DNA of 64,000 nucleotides, from positions 1,083,429 to 1,147,428 of the forward strand of contig NZ_JRYR02000002.1 of the NCBI RefSeq assembly GCF_000807855.2, given 5' to 3'. The notes under the pieces were generated by a model. The model had not been told where the DNA came from, did not search any database, and worked only from the letters and a program-made list of their open reading frames with translations. The stretch's first letter is position 1. Each line of letters begins with the position of its first letter. The position numbers and the translations under genes were made by a program. Shown piece after piece: positions 38,356 through 47,687 of this stretch. Source of the stretch: Flammeovirga pacifica. GTDB lineage: Bacteria; Bacteroidota; Bacteroidia; Cytophagales; Flammeovirgaceae.

Positions 38356-38496
38356 TTATTGTCTCTCTAACTTGAATATAAATACCGCATTATCATTCAC
38401 TTCAAAGTCAGAAGACTTCGTTAATGTGTCTTTACAAGAGCTGTCTTTTACCTTTACACTTACGATATAGCAGATATTTAAAATAAAACCTTTGCT
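38356..38496 (-). pseudogene. Short C-terminal-like gene relic, family unknown
   Basis: A 46-codon frame without a start codon reads like a beta-rich protein end (YIVSVKVKDSSCKDTLTKSS and beyond). The preceding stop and lack of upstream continuation suggest a truncated remnant. I do not recognise the parent protein. Confidence 0.25.
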
Positions 38497-38619
38497 TCAA
38501 CTTTGAAAATAATTAAGTTTGCAGCCGAAATTCAGGCAGCAGCTTGTTTGAGAGTTGAAGGCTAGACTATAATTTTTATAATGCGATTATAGTCAATTAG
38601 AAATATAAAGAAATTTACT

Positions 38620-39345
38620 TTGCGAGTAGAAATAGAAAATCCTAGAGTCAAATGTTATAAATGTATGAGGCCATCTGCTTCATGTAGTTGTAAATACACT
38701 AATCCTATACAAACAAATACTCGTTTTGTCATTCTTATGCATCCTATGGAATATAAGAAAGAAAAAAACGGAACAGGGGTTATGACAAACCTTCAACTTG
38801 AACATTCTGAAATTATCGTTGATGTTGATTTTACGAATAACAAACGCGTTAATGAAATACTAACCAATGAAGCAAGTAGCTCTTTTTTACTTTATCCAGG
38901 AAAAGAAAACTTCAACTTATCAGAAAGAAATAGCACTGAAATGAATCACTTTCTAGGCGATTCTCCACATCTATTTATACTCGACGGGACATGGCCTTGT
39001 GCTCGTAAGATGCTAAGACTTAGTAAGAATCTCCAATCATTACAAAGGGTAAGTTTTGATAATAAAATAAAATCAAAGTTCATTCTTAAGCAGCAACCAG
39101 AGTCTCTTTGCCTTAGTACAATTGAGTCGGTTTATACTGTAATAAATTTACTCAAGAAAGGAGAGGTAGAGCAATGTGATACAAATGATTTCCTCCTTCC
39201 ATTCGAAAAAATGATTGAATATCAAGTCAAATGTATTCTTGATCCCACTAATAATCAATATCGCCCAAGTCATAAAAAAGGGAAAATTAAAGCGAAAAAT
39301 ATATATAAGAAGAACTCACAAAGAAGTATTATCTTCGAGAAGTGA
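38620..39345 (+). CDS. DTW-domain protein, probable tRNA-uridine aminocarboxypropyltransferase
   Basis: The 241-residue cytoplasmic protein has the DTW-domain marks: an N-terminal cysteine cluster (CYKCMRPSASCSC), the segment FVILMHPMEYKKEKNGTG and the signature LDGTWPCARKM. Next come QQPESLCLSTIESV. DTW proteins (TapT/YfiP type) transfer the 3-amino-3-carboxypropyl group of SAM to a uridine in tRNA. The only start before the cysteine cluster is TTG at 38620; an in-frame stop lies 30 bp upstream. It is a housekeeping gene unrelated to the polysaccharide cluster, and sits in a stretch with gene relics. Confidence 0.85.
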   Translation: MRVEIENPRVKCYKCMRPSASCSCKYTNPIQTNTRFVILMHPMEYKKEKNGTGVMTNLQLEHSEIIVDVDFTNNKRVNEILTNEASSSFLLYPGKENFNLSERNSTEMNHFLGDSPHLFILDGTWPCARKMLRLSKNLQSLQRVSFDNKIKSKFILKQQPESLCLSTIESVYTVINLLKKGEVEQCDTNDFLLPFEKMIEYQVKCILDPTNNQYRPSHKKGKIKAKNIYKKNSQRSIIFEK

Positions 39346-39359
39346 TGAGGTTTCAGAAA

Positions 39360-39652
39360 TCAAATAAATACATGATTCAAATACTCTCCTACTCCGTTAG
39401 AAAATCCAAATCTTAAATAAGGAGCAAAGTGCTCTTTGAAAAACCAATGGGAAGAAAATGTAATACATTGGCCTAGACCTATGAACGCATCATTAATATT
39501 GGTATAACTAGCAGAATTCCATGCCTTTAACGAGGTTTTCTTAAAGTATCTTTCATCAAAAGTAGGAACACCTCTTGATTTTCTTGTCGATACATCCATA
39601 ATAACGTAAAAAAGGAAATCATTCTTAAATGTAATAAATGCAACAAGTAATA
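39360..39652 (-). pseudogene. Relic of an outer-membrane porin-like gene
   Basis: The open minus-strand frame has no credible start and ends with barrel-like sequence: NINDAFIGLGQCITFSSHWF, then FKEHFAPYLRFGFSNGVGEY. This resembles strands of carbohydrate-porin-type barrels. Only about 95 codons remain, and the normal end of such proteins (a final aromatic strand) is missing. It abuts a relic on the other strand at 39653/39654, which marks a recombination joint. Confidence 0.4.
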
Positions 39653-39653
39653 A

Positions 39654-39800
39654 GCTTCAGTTGACAATACTTTAACCACCACATACATTACTATTGATGT
39701 TGAGGAAGGAAAAACAGATTTAGCGGCTTGGTTTACTACAAAAGAAGGTAAAAAAACAATGCGTTTTATTTGTATGTCTAAGGTTAATGGGGAAATGTGA
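39654..39800 (+). pseudogene. Relic of a sulfatase-like C-terminus
   Basis: A 48-codon frame without a start reads TTTYITIDVEEGKTDLAAWF, then TTKEGKKTMRFICMSKVNG and a stop. The pattern of an acidic strand, a G-K-T turn, A-W-F-x-x-x-(D/E)-G-K and a closing strand is typical of the last beta-sheet of arylsulfatases. It is probably the tail of a deleted sulfatase gene, so the cluster once extended here. Confidence 0.35.
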
Positions 39801-39875
39801 TGTAAATATAATATCATCAGTCCATTTTTTAGAGAGTGGACTGATGATGAATTCAAATGTATTAATAGAATTTTT

Positions 39876-40433
39876 CTAAATTTTACCTAACATTTCATCT
39901 TTTAAGTTGTCGTCAATAGGTTTATTTCCTAACCAAATTGAAAATAGTGCTTTCTGAAATTTTTTACCATCTATAACAATCAACTCTTTGTTATTTTTAA
40001 AAATTTTACAAACAGAGTCTTCTGCTACAAATTGAAATTTATCTCCTAACACCACCTCGTCTTTAATAACACTAAGGAACATATCGATTTCATGATCAAT
40101 ATCTGAAGACTCTCTAAAATATTCTAAACCTTCTTTTACTGATTCTTTAAATTGTTCTTTTGTGATTAAACTAGAAATAATATCAACTTGTACAATTTTA
40201 TGATCGATATTATACAATACTTCATTCGGGTTGGATGATTTGTCTTGTAAATACAAACTACTTACATACACTGGGAATAAGTATTTAGTTCTGACGCCTG
40301 CTCCATTTAGTTCCATTTTTCGACCTTCAATATTAATGTATTGTTGTAAGGTGATATTTGAAACTTTGGTGGTTTGACCTAGGGAAAGAAAAGAACTAAA
40401 TAGAGTAAAAATAAATAGAAATTTTGTTTTCAT
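39876..40433 (-). CDS. Chalcone-isomerase-like secreted protein
   Basis: The 185-residue protein has a signal peptide (residues 1-19) and the chalcone-isomerase-like fold of bacterial type (Chalcone_3). It shows NGAGVRTKYLFPVYVSSLYL near the N-terminus and KALFSIWLGNKPIDDNLKDEMLG at the end. Bacterial members lack flavonoid activity and probably bind fatty acids or other small hydrophobic ligands in the periplasm. Length is normal. It stands alone and its link to the polysaccharide cluster is only positional. A copy of the shared operator-like element lies about 185 bp upstream, in the orientation that would fit this gene. Confidence 0.8.
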   Translation of the reverse strand: MKTKFLFIFTLFSSFLSLGQTTKVSNITLQQYINIEGRKMELNGAGVRTKYLFPVYVSSLYLQDKSSNPNEVLYNIDHKIVQVDIISSLITKEQFKESVKEGLEYFRESSDIDHEIDMFLSVIKDEVVLGDKFQFVAEDSVCKIFKNNKELIVIDGKKFQKALFSIWLGNKPIDDNLKDEMLGKI

Positions 40434-40795
40434 TGTAATATTAATAGGTTATTATTATCCAAATATTTATTTATATAGTGCAATATTATACAATGAATCA
40501 TTGTGTGTAATATTTTTTAATACAATGTTTGTTAACATTCATAAACTACGTTAAAATGAAATTATGTACGACGATTTTCATTTACGAACATCAATTAGTA
40601 ATCTCTCTCAGTTGTTGGTAGAATTGTCCGATAGTCTTCCACGAGTTATTCTTTATATGAGTTAGTTTGGAACTCATAAAATTGGCTAAAATAGTCTCAA
40701 ATACCGTCCATATAATACAATCCAACTTTCTCCATTCTATTACTTATTATATTCGATTTCAATCAGATTTTTTAATCACATACAAACAAACCGTC
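40434..40795. other. Divergent intergenic region with candidate operator
   Basis: About 360 bp between the chalcone-isomerase-like and DUF1080 genes. It holds one strong copy of the shared element (40617-40634). An in-frame ATG at 40667 extends the DUF1080 frame but gives no signal peptide, so I treat 40667-40795 as untranslated leader. Confidence 0.45.
40617..40634 (+). promoter_or_regulatory. Shared upstream element, site 4
   Basis: GGTAGAATTGTCCGATAG matches the element core at all but two positions. It lies about 165 bp before the DUF1080 start and 185 bp before the chalcone-isomerase-like start on the other strand. Its orientation fits the latter better, an exception to the pattern if DUF1080 is the target. 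Confidence 0.45.
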
Positions 40796-41455
40796 ATGAA
40801 ATACTTCTCTTTTATATTACTATCATTTTGTTTTTGTTCATCGGTGTTCTCTCAACACAAACAATCTTTATTCAATGGTGAGAACTTTGAAGGGTGGTAT
40901 GCTTTTGAACCTAAAAGCGGCATACATTCCAACCCTGCCGATTTATTTATTATTGAAGACGAGGTGATAAGATTCCATGGAAAAAAAATAGCATACCTCA
41001 TGACGGATAAAAGCTATGAAAACTTTGAGCTAAGCCTAGAATACCGATGGAATACAGACAGCACTTTTATAAAAAGAAGTAAAAATAAAAATAGTGGAGT
41101 GATGTACCTTATTTCTCCACTGATTCAAGATAAAATATGGCCAAAGGGAATACAGTTTCAAGTAAAGGAAGGGAATACTGGAGACATTATTTTAATTGAT
41201 GGATATTCTTTAGACGTTGAAGATGCAAAACAAGCTGGAAAGAATATTATTGCAACTCGATATAAAGATAGTTCTAATGCAACCGGAGATTGGAATACTA
41301 TTACTATCCGTTCTAGAAAGGGTGAAATTATTCAAAAACTAAATGGTAAAGTCATCAATAAAGGAAAAAATCCTGAAACTCAGAAAGGCAAAATTCTTTT
41401 ACAATATGAAGGATATCCAATTGATTTTAGAAACATAACGATTACAACTTTTTAA
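40796..41455 (+). CDS. DUF1080 (3-keto-disaccharide hydrolase-type) secreted protein
   Basis: I start at the ATG at 40796 because it gives a signal peptide (KYFSFILLSFCFCSSVFSQ). The 219-residue product has the concanavalin-like beta-sandwich of DUF1080 (PF06439): SLFNGENFEGWYAF, MTDKSYENFELSLEYRW, NSGVMYLISP and ILLQYEGYPIDFRNITI. Family members bind or hydrolyse modified sugars, and some act on 3-keto-glycosides. In this cluster it probably assists breakdown of oligosaccharides, perhaps together with the Gfo/Idh/MocA oxidoreductase at 16543. The gene converges with the heparinase-type gene across a strong hairpin. Confidence 0.8.
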   Translation: MKYFSFILLSFCFCSSVFSQHKQSLFNGENFEGWYAFEPKSGIHSNPADLFIIEDEVIRFHGKKIAYLMTDKSYENFELSLEYRWNTDSTFIKRSKNKNSGVMYLISPLIQDKIWPKGIQFQVKEGNTGDIILIDGYSLDVEDAKQAGKNIIATRYKDSSNATGDWNTITIRSRKGEIIQKLNGKVINKGKNPETQKGKILLQYEGYPIDFRNITITTF

Positions 41456-41541
41456 AACCACTAGCATATTCTTCTACTACCTTAGGCATTTAATATAGCC
41501 ATTTGATTAGATTCTTAATTTGGAATATCTATAGAAATAAA

Positions 41542-41579
41542 CAAACCCTTATTGTATTATAAACTGCAATAAGGGTTTG
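41542..41579. terminator. Terminator between convergent genes
   Basis: Perfect 13-bp stem CAAACCCTTATTG / CAATAAGGGTTTG (41542-41554, 41567-41579) with a 12-nt loop. The flank is T-rich when read on the minus strand, so it best serves the heparinase-type gene but may act in both directions. Confidence 0.8.
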
Positions 41580-41615
41580 AAATTATTTCCAAGTCAAATT
41601 CATTTATTCAACTCC

Positions 41616-44111
41616 TTAATTCAAACTAAAAACCTTAATGCCTTTTCTTTCTTTATTCGCGTAGACTACTCGATCACCATAAGACAAACTGTGTCCATCG
41701 CCGATATAAAGTGTTGTTTCTTTATCTCCATTGTTCTTTTCTACAACTCTTACAATTCCGTATCTTCCTTTAAAATAAATACCAAGTGAAGGGTTATTGT
41801 ATTCAAAATTAGAACCGTCGGTACATAAAATAAAATCTGTTACTGTGTCCCCATGTACTTTTGATTTTACTTCTACACCAACAATTGATTGCCCGTTTTC
41901 TAAGGGAGTTACACTTTGAATACTCGATTTTTTTGATGCACTTGGTTCAAAAACTGAAATAAAAGGTCGGTCCCATGCTTCTCCTTGCTGTCTGATGACC
42001 AACACTTGTGTTTTCTTATCAAGATACTCTTCATTGATATCTCTACTTGCTGGTGCTAAAGCAGTGGTATATTCCCTCGTCACCCCAGATGGTAAAAACT
42101 GATGCATGTATTTTTTATCCTTTAATAAATCATACCTTACTGTTACAGCTTTATCTATTGGTGCAGATGAGTTGGTGTTTTCAAAAAATTTCCAACCTGG
42201 GGAATGAACTTGATCTCCGATATCATTATCATATTTATCAGTAGGTGATGTAGGAATTTTCTTTTCATTATCATTCATCACAGTCATTTTATCTCCTAAA
42301 TTATGATAGATGTAATCATGAAATTTATTCTCATCCAAAGATTTTGATCTGAATAAATCAAAGTAATAGGCTGTTTCAGGGCTTGTACGAATTGTACTTA
42401 AAGTTCGTTCCTGAATGGCATTGTTCACTTCATCCTCTAAATGTTGAGTAGCAAAGCTAAAATTAGTACTTATAGGATCATCCAAATGAGAAGGTTCTGC
42501 AGCAATATTTACAGTTCTATTTTGCCACACATTGGCTTTACCTTTCCAAGACCCTTCATCTAAACCATGTGACGAACCATTAACTACAACCGTATTATTT
42601 CCTGCGTATAATCTAAAATAATGCTCATGAAGAGGTATTCTACGTTGTGCCACACTTGTAGGTAAACCGGCTTGTGGTGCCATCACATAACCTTCTCCAT
42701 AAAGCTCCATGGAAATACCGGTTACGTGTGAATGTACATAATGTGCTCCTCCAATTACTCCGCATAAGCCAAATTCCTCGTTATTTTTTTTTACATAATT
42801 TCTTTGAAGAACCACACCTGCATGCTCAATCACTACAGTAGGTTTTTGAAAATCGATGGTAGTTTCTATCTGCTTAGGAACATCAATTCCCCACAATAGT
42901 TTTGTAAATGATGTGTAGTAACCAAACGTAGCTATTTCAACATTTGTAGAAAAGCCTCCCTGTTGGTTGTACTTTTGTCTGAGCGCTACCTTTGCTTTTT
43001 GTTCATAGGTGGTCAAATTTCTTCTTTCAGCTAGGTTTAAAGTATATCTATATAACGCTTCTGTTCCGTCATTTTTTCTATGAGTATCTCCATAACTCAC
43101 AAATCTTCCGTCGGGTAATCTTAGGTTATCAAATAAGAAATTACCATCAAGAATATATTTATAATCTTTGTATACATTCATTTCTGGCTTAATTCGATCT
43201 ATGATATTGAGAATCATGGTTACGTTAGCCATAAAGCTATAACTGGTAGATTCAGGCCATATTCCTTGTGCCCCAAACATGGGTAAAATCGTATTTTTAA
43301 AAGAGTTTTGATGACTTGTCCCTTTTTCCCAAAATACATTAAAAAGGTGATCTCTTTCTTTATCATCTTCCACGCAAAGTATTAAAAATAGGGCCCCTGG
43401 GGCTGTTAATACTGGGTGATTAGAAATTGATTTACCATGGTGATCAGGTCTTCCATATTGTTGTAAAACATTGTCTGTCATATTCAGTATGGCTTTTTGC
43501 ATTACCTTATCATCATAGTCTTCAAACTTATCACATTTATGATTAACTACTACTCTTTTCGATGCTTTTAACCAAGGCTGAATAAAATCATAGGCAATGG
43601 CTATTTGACCATAAGAAGTCCTCGCATCATAAAATGGATAACCACAAATTGATGTTGTTTGTGGAGTTCTTGTAGCCAACTCACTACCATAATGCCAAAT
43701 AATATCCGCAGCAAGTTGAGCGTATTCCTCTTTTCCTGATAAATAATAGAGCAATCCTGCATTCGCTGCTAGACCGGTCACTTTACCATGTTGATGCACT
43801 GTGGTGACACTTAATTCTGGTATATTATCATCTTCTGCTAAAGGGGGAATTTTCTTTAAAATTCTATCCGGATATTTCTCATGTATACGGACTTTACCAT
43901 CCACCACCTTGTACACATTATCTACTAATTCTTGTGCCCAATCGTAAGTTGCTGCCTTGTTTAATATTTCCTCTTTTTCCTCTTCTGTAATCCATATTGT
44001 TGGATGCTGAAGTGATTGTGCATTAGATATAATAGCAATACTAAAAAATAGTACAAATAGAAATAGCTTTCTATCACTTAATATTTTCCAATTGAAGATG
44101 GTATAGCTCAT
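41616..44111 (-). CDS. Heparinase II/III-type polysaccharide lyase, candidate ulvan lyase
   Basis: The 831-residue secreted protein has an N-terminal hydrophobic signal (FLFVLFFSIAIISNAQ), preceded by about 13 extra residues from the first ATG. An (alpha/alpha) toroid follows (about 40-430; HHGKSISNHP, WPESTSYSFMANV), then beta-sandwich domains from about 450 with the heparinase II/III pattern (GLCGVIGGAHYVHSHVTGIS and GLDEGSWKGKANVW). Such lyases use Tyr/His/Asn residues in these segments to beta-eliminate uronate-containing glycans. From memory, one ulvan lyase family (PL40) was founded by a non-classified lyase of an ulvan locus; whether this protein belongs there needs a search. A strong copy of the shared element lies 144 bp upstream. 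Confidence 0.72.
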   Translation of the reverse strand: MSYTIFNWKILSDRKLFLFVLFFSIAIISNAQSLQHPTIWITEEEKEEILNKAATYDWAQELVDNVYKVVDGKVRIHEKYPDRILKKIPPLAEDDNIPELSVTTVHQHGKVTGLAANAGLLYYLSGKEEYAQLAADIIWHYGSELATRTPQTTSICGYPFYDARTSYGQIAIAYDFIQPWLKASKRVVVNHKCDKFEDYDDKVMQKAILNMTDNVLQQYGRPDHHGKSISNHPVLTAPGALFLILCVEDDKERDHLFNVFWEKGTSHQNSFKNTILPMFGAQGIWPESTSYSFMANVTMILNIIDRIKPEMNVYKDYKYILDGNFLFDNLRLPDGRFVSYGDTHRKNDGTEALYRYTLNLAERRNLTTYEQKAKVALRQKYNQQGGFSTNVEIATFGYYTSFTKLLWGIDVPKQIETTIDFQKPTVVIEHAGVVLQRNYVKKNNEEFGLCGVIGGAHYVHSHVTGISMELYGEGYVMAPQAGLPTSVAQRRIPLHEHYFRLYAGNNTVVVNGSSHGLDEGSWKGKANVWQNRTVNIAAEPSHLDDPISTNFSFATQHLEDEVNNAIQERTLSTIRTSPETAYYFDLFRSKSLDENKFHDYIYHNLGDKMTVMNDNEKKIPTSPTDKYDNDIGDQVHSPGWKFFENTNSSAPIDKAVTVRYDLLKDKKYMHQFLPSGVTREYTTALAPASRDINEEYLDKKTQVLVIRQQGEAWDRPFISVFEPSASKKSSIQSVTPLENGQSIVGVEVKSKVHGDTVTDFILCTDGSNFEYNNPSLGIYFKGRYGIVRVVEKNNGDKETTLYIGDGHSLSYGDRVVYANKERKGIKVFSLN

Positions 44112-44254
44112 TTATTATATTAGTTTTTCGTATCAAAAAATTCATTTGTTCTAGTACATTAAAACAACATCAATTCTTTTGTACTTGTTCATTTCATAAT
44201 TTCTCCTTACCCTAAAGGAATACAATTTTTGCTAATTGATGATCCACAAAACTT

Positions 44255-44270
44255 GTAGAATCGTCCAATT
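44255..44270 (+). promoter_or_regulatory. Shared upstream element, site 5 (heparinase-type gene)
   Basis: GTAGAATCGTCCAATT is the copy closest to the consensus. It lies 144 bp upstream of the lyase start, oriented opposite to the gene as at sites 1 and 6. Confidence 0.5.
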
Positions 44271-44301
44271 TGGGGGAGATAGTGTATTCATTTAAATTGA
44301 A

Positions 44302-46248
44302 CTATTTATTTTCTCTCTTTTTAAGAGTATCCTTGGCTTTAAATTTCACTTCAAAACCGTTGATTTTAATGGAGTCATCTTCACTTTTCCTTCGTTTATT
44401 TTCCATTTTAAATTTTATTTTTCTTGTGGATACAGGATTAAAAGTAACCACTTTTCTAGCTCCGACCTTATTTCCTGATACCACTCTTTGCCAATTTCCT
44501 TCTATTAAAACTTCAATTTCCCAATGTCTAATAAGATCAGTTCTTTCATCTATAATTACCTCATTTATACTTTGATCATTACCCATATCTAACATTAACC
44601 AATCACTTTCTTTATTTGACTGAGATGCCCAATAAGTCTCTTCCTTTTTATCATTAGCAAAAATTGCAGTAGAGTTTGAGGATGACCCTGACATATATCC
44701 ACCATAAAGTCTTAATTGAAGTTGAGCATTAAATAATGATTTTGGATAAGCCTCCTCTCCTGTCAACTCTTCAAAACCTGTATTTTTTAAAGTGATATTT
44801 TGATTTGGTGATTGAAATCCAATAAAATTTGGCTGCATATATGTATTGTTTTTTCTATTGATAGGATCCCAAAAATCAAATACTTTTTTTGAAAAATTGC
44901 CCTCATGTATAAAGTTCCAAAAAGTCATATAAGGTCCACTCTGTGGATAAGAATTTTCGGCTCCACCGTTATTATAGAAACTACCTCCTGATACATTATC
45001 TAATAAATTACTGTATGGATGATATCCATGGCAATCTACGGATTGATGTTTCATCATTTTACAGTTTAGAAAAACCGTATTTACCGTTGACCAACGCATA
45101 CCAGGACCGTGCCCTTGACCTCCTGCATGATTAAATCCAATGGGTACTTTATCCTCACAATTCTCAAATAATACTCCATAAGAATACCTTGCATAATAAG
45201 ACGTATGCCCTTGTTTTCCTGCTATCGTAAGGTTTTTAACTGTGACTCCAATAGAATGATCTATCTGTAAACATTCATTCCAATCACGAATTTCACAATT
45301 TCTAATCCATCCATTTTGTACATGGTCAAACTTGATCGCACGATAGGCATAATCTACCAATTTACTATCGTGATGTTTATAAATTTCGGATCTGTTTTTC
45401 CATCCACTCGTAAAAAGAATATCTTCAATTCCGACCTCCTCTATTGTAGTATATTCTCGTAACTCTGCTCCAGAAATATCTGCTGTAATGGTATATTGAA
45501 CAGGGTTTTTAAATGTAATTTGATTTCCTTTAATCGAAATAATGCGGTGTTTTTCTACCACCGTTATACCTCTATTTTTGATCTTCCAAATATCCTTGTA
45601 CTGCAAACCCGGTGCATTGGCTTCAAGGTTTCCTACGCCACTATGATATAATTCTACTGTTTGACCTTCTGCCAATTGACTTCCATCTTTAACCTCAATA
45701 GTAAATGCCCCTTTGTTGATTCTTTTCTCTATTGTAGCAATTACCTTTTGTTGATTAGTTTTATCTGCTTCAAATTGAAAACGATAAGGATAAGAAGTCG
45801 TTTCTGTCGTTTTATCAGTAAATATTTCAGTTCCTCCAACTCCAGACCCTGCCCCTTTTAATACGATATTACTCCCATTAATAATAAACGGTTGATCCGC
45901 ATTATTAGTATCAGAAACTAAATACTTACCGGCGGGAAAATAAACCACCGTCGGCTGATCACTTTCTATTGCGGCTTGAATTGCTGCTCTAATCCCATCA
46001 TCATCAAAAAGCTGATCATTTGGTTCTGCTCCAAATTGAGTTACATCCAATTGCTTCCATTGAGATACATCTGGAATAGGTTTTTCCGAAAAATGATACC
46101 CAGAATAAGAATAATCATTTAATGAAGTAAAAGATAACTGCCCCTTCTCCTTTTGTGCTGCAAATTCCACCCAAGAACGAGCTTCTTTTTGTCCATAAAC
46201 AGATAGAGTACACAAAAGTTGAAGAAATATTATTCTATAGATCATCAT
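44302..46248 (-). CDS. DUF4955-type beta-helix protein with discoidin-like C-terminus
   Basis: The 648-residue secreted protein (signal peptide MMIYRIIFLQLLCTLSVYG) has a pectate-lyase-3-type right-handed beta-helix. It opens with LDVTQFGAEPNDQLFDDDGIR and VVYFPAGKYLV, followed by repeats such as WIRNCEIRDWNECLQIDHS and VTVKNLTIAG. Residues 515-640 resemble an F5/8 type C (discoidin) carbohydrate-binding domain (ESDWLMLDMGNDQSINEVII). The layout matches DUF4955 proteins of Bacteroidota polysaccharide loci, whose activity is not established. It starts 14 bp after the upstream sulfatase gene, so it is third in the 49232-44302 operon. The activity could be a lyase or a glycosidase. Confidence 0.72.
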   Translation of the reverse strand: MMIYRIIFLQLLCTLSVYGQKEARSWVEFAAQKEKGQLSFTSLNDYSYSGYHFSEKPIPDVSQWKQLDVTQFGAEPNDQLFDDDGIRAAIQAAIESDQPTVVYFPAGKYLVSDTNNADQPFIINGSNIVLKGAGSGVGGTEIFTDKTTETTSYPYRFQFEADKTNQQKVIATIEKRINKGAFTIEVKDGSQLAEGQTVELYHSGVGNLEANAPGLQYKDIWKIKNRGITVVEKHRIISIKGNQITFKNPVQYTITADISGAELREYTTIEEVGIEDILFTSGWKNRSEIYKHHDSKLVDYAYRAIKFDHVQNGWIRNCEIRDWNECLQIDHSIGVTVKNLTIAGKQGHTSYYARYSYGVLFENCEDKVPIGFNHAGGQGHGPGMRWSTVNTVFLNCKMMKHQSVDCHGYHPYSNLLDNVSGGSFYNNGGAENSYPQSGPYMTFWNFIHEGNFSKKVFDFWDPINRKNNTYMQPNFIGFQSPNQNITLKNTGFEELTGEEAYPKSLFNAQLQLRLYGGYMSGSSSNSTAIFANDKKEETYWASQSNKESDWLMLDMGNDQSINEVIIDERTDLIRHWEIEVLIEGNWQRVVSGNKVGARKVVTFNPVSTRKIKFKMENKRRKSEDDSIKINGFEVKFKAKDTLKKRENK

Positions 46249-46262
46249 GCTTCTAATACTTT

Positions 46263-47669
46263 TTATTTTTCTTCATTTTGATTCTGATAGGTCATTGCCA
46301 CCTTTTGTCTTTCATTTAATAAGGCTTTCATCTTATGTACCTGATCTGTATGCTGAGGAGCATCGACCACATTCTGATTCTCTTCGGGGTCCTTGACAAT
46401 GTGATACAACATTTGCTCACCATTATCAAACAGAGTGTAATTAAAATCTTTGGTTACTATAGCATCAGCAGACTTAAAACGTGCATAAACTGCCTCCCTA
46501 AATGGTTGATTTGGGTTTTCTAGAATTGTTTTAAAACTTTCTCCCATCACTGTTTCTGGCACAGGTAATCCAGCTAAATCACATAATGTAGGATAGATGT
46601 CTACGCTTTCTATCAATGCTTGAGAGGTTTCACCATTGATCTTATTCGGTACCTTAATAATTAAAGGCACTTTTAAAGCATTGTGCATGGTATTATGTTT
46701 CCCCCAAAATTCATGCTCTCCTAAATGCCATCCATGGTCTCCCCAAATCACTACAATAGTATTTTCTGCCAAACCCAATTTTTCCAATTCATTTAAAACT
46801 TCACCTGCCAAATGATCTACATAACTAACACACGCCATATAACCATGTCTCATCATTTTATGAAACTCCTCTGTATTCGGTTCATAGTCTCCAAAATAAT
46901 ACGTTTTATACTCTCCACCCCCTTTTAATTTTGTGGGAGCATTTTCTGGACGGCTTCTATTGGATGCGATTGTAATTTCTTCTCTTTTGTATAAATCCCA
47001 GTACTTTTTAGGAGCATAAAAGGGCATATGAGGACGAAAGAAGCCACACGCTAAGAAAAAGGGTTGACCCGATTTTTTAAACTTTTTCAAGTCTTTGATC
47101 GTTTGCTGTGCGATCTTAAAATCAGTATAAACACTGTCGGCTACATCGGGTAATTCGTAGATTCTACCATTGCCTGATTTTTTGAGTATTTTCTTTGTTT
47201 CAGGATCAAAACTAGTAGAATGACTGCTTTTGGGCATCCAAGGTTTCCTACTCCAACTTTGCTCCATCATATCTCTATTGTAATGGAAAATTTTACCATT
47301 AGAAATACATGTATAACCTGCCTCTTTAAAGACACTCGGTAATGTTCTTGCAGTTGGTACATCTTCTTGTGCTTTCGCTTTATAATCAATAAAACGTGTT
47401 TTTGTAGGCAAAATACCCGTAAGTAAACTTGCTCTCGATGCACCACAAACGGGCACATTACAGTACGCTCTATTGAAAACAATACTTTCTTCTGCCAACT
47501 TATCTATGTTGGGTGATAGCACTTCTTTTGCCCCATAACAACCTAACTCTGGTCGTAAATCATCTATGGCAATAAATAATATATTTGGCTTCGTTTCTTT
47601 TTTCTCTTTTTGAAAGGCAAACAAACACATCAGGAAGACTGCAATGCCTAAAGTAATCGTGTATTTCAT
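46263..47669 (-). CDS. Type I sulfatase of iduronate-2-sulfatase-like type
   Basis: The 468-residue secreted sulfatase has PNILFIAIDDLRPELGCYG and the formylglycine motif C-G-A-S-R at Cys75 (VPVCGASRASLLTG). The iduronate-2-sulfatase-like metal site is [18 protein letters not shown]. The signal peptide is short (TITLGIAVFLMCLFAF) and followed by a lysine-rich stretch. It belongs to the tight operon 49232-44302, with gaps of 14-18 bp. It resembles the sulfatases at 15110 and 17647 in its N-terminal motif but is clearly not a recent copy, since the sequence around the active site differs. Confidence 0.88.
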   Translation of the reverse strand: MKYTITLGIAVFLMCLFAFQKEKKETKPNILFIAIDDLRPELGCYGAKEVLSPNIDKLAEESIVFNRAYCNVPVCGASRASLLTGILPTKTRFIDYKAKAQEDVPTARTLPSVFKEAGYTCISNGKIFHYNRDMMEQSWSRKPWMPKSSHSTSFDPETKKILKKSGNGRIYELPDVADSVYTDFKIAQQTIKDLKKFKKSGQPFFLACGFFRPHMPFYAPKKYWDLYKREEITIASNRSRPENAPTKLKGGGEYKTYYFGDYEPNTEEFHKMMRHGYMACVSYVDHLAGEVLNELEKLGLAENTIVVIWGDHGWHLGEHEFWGKHNTMHNALKVPLIIKVPNKINGETSQALIESVDIYPTLCDLAGLPVPETVMGESFKTILENPNQPFREAVYARFKSADAIVTKDFNYTLFDNGEQMLYHIVKDPEENQNVVDAPQHTDQVHKMKALLNERQKVAMTYQNQNEEK

Positions 47670-47687
47670 GGTATATTTTTTTAAGGC

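Larger units (their letters stand above)
38141..38619. other. Intergenic region with terminator and a short relic
   Basis: About 480 bp holding the terminator at 38172-38211, a 46-codon minus-strand fragment (38356-38496), and a stretch at about 38510-38570 that reads KFAAEIQAAACLRVEG before a stop. The region looks like decayed coding DNA. Confidence 0.35.
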
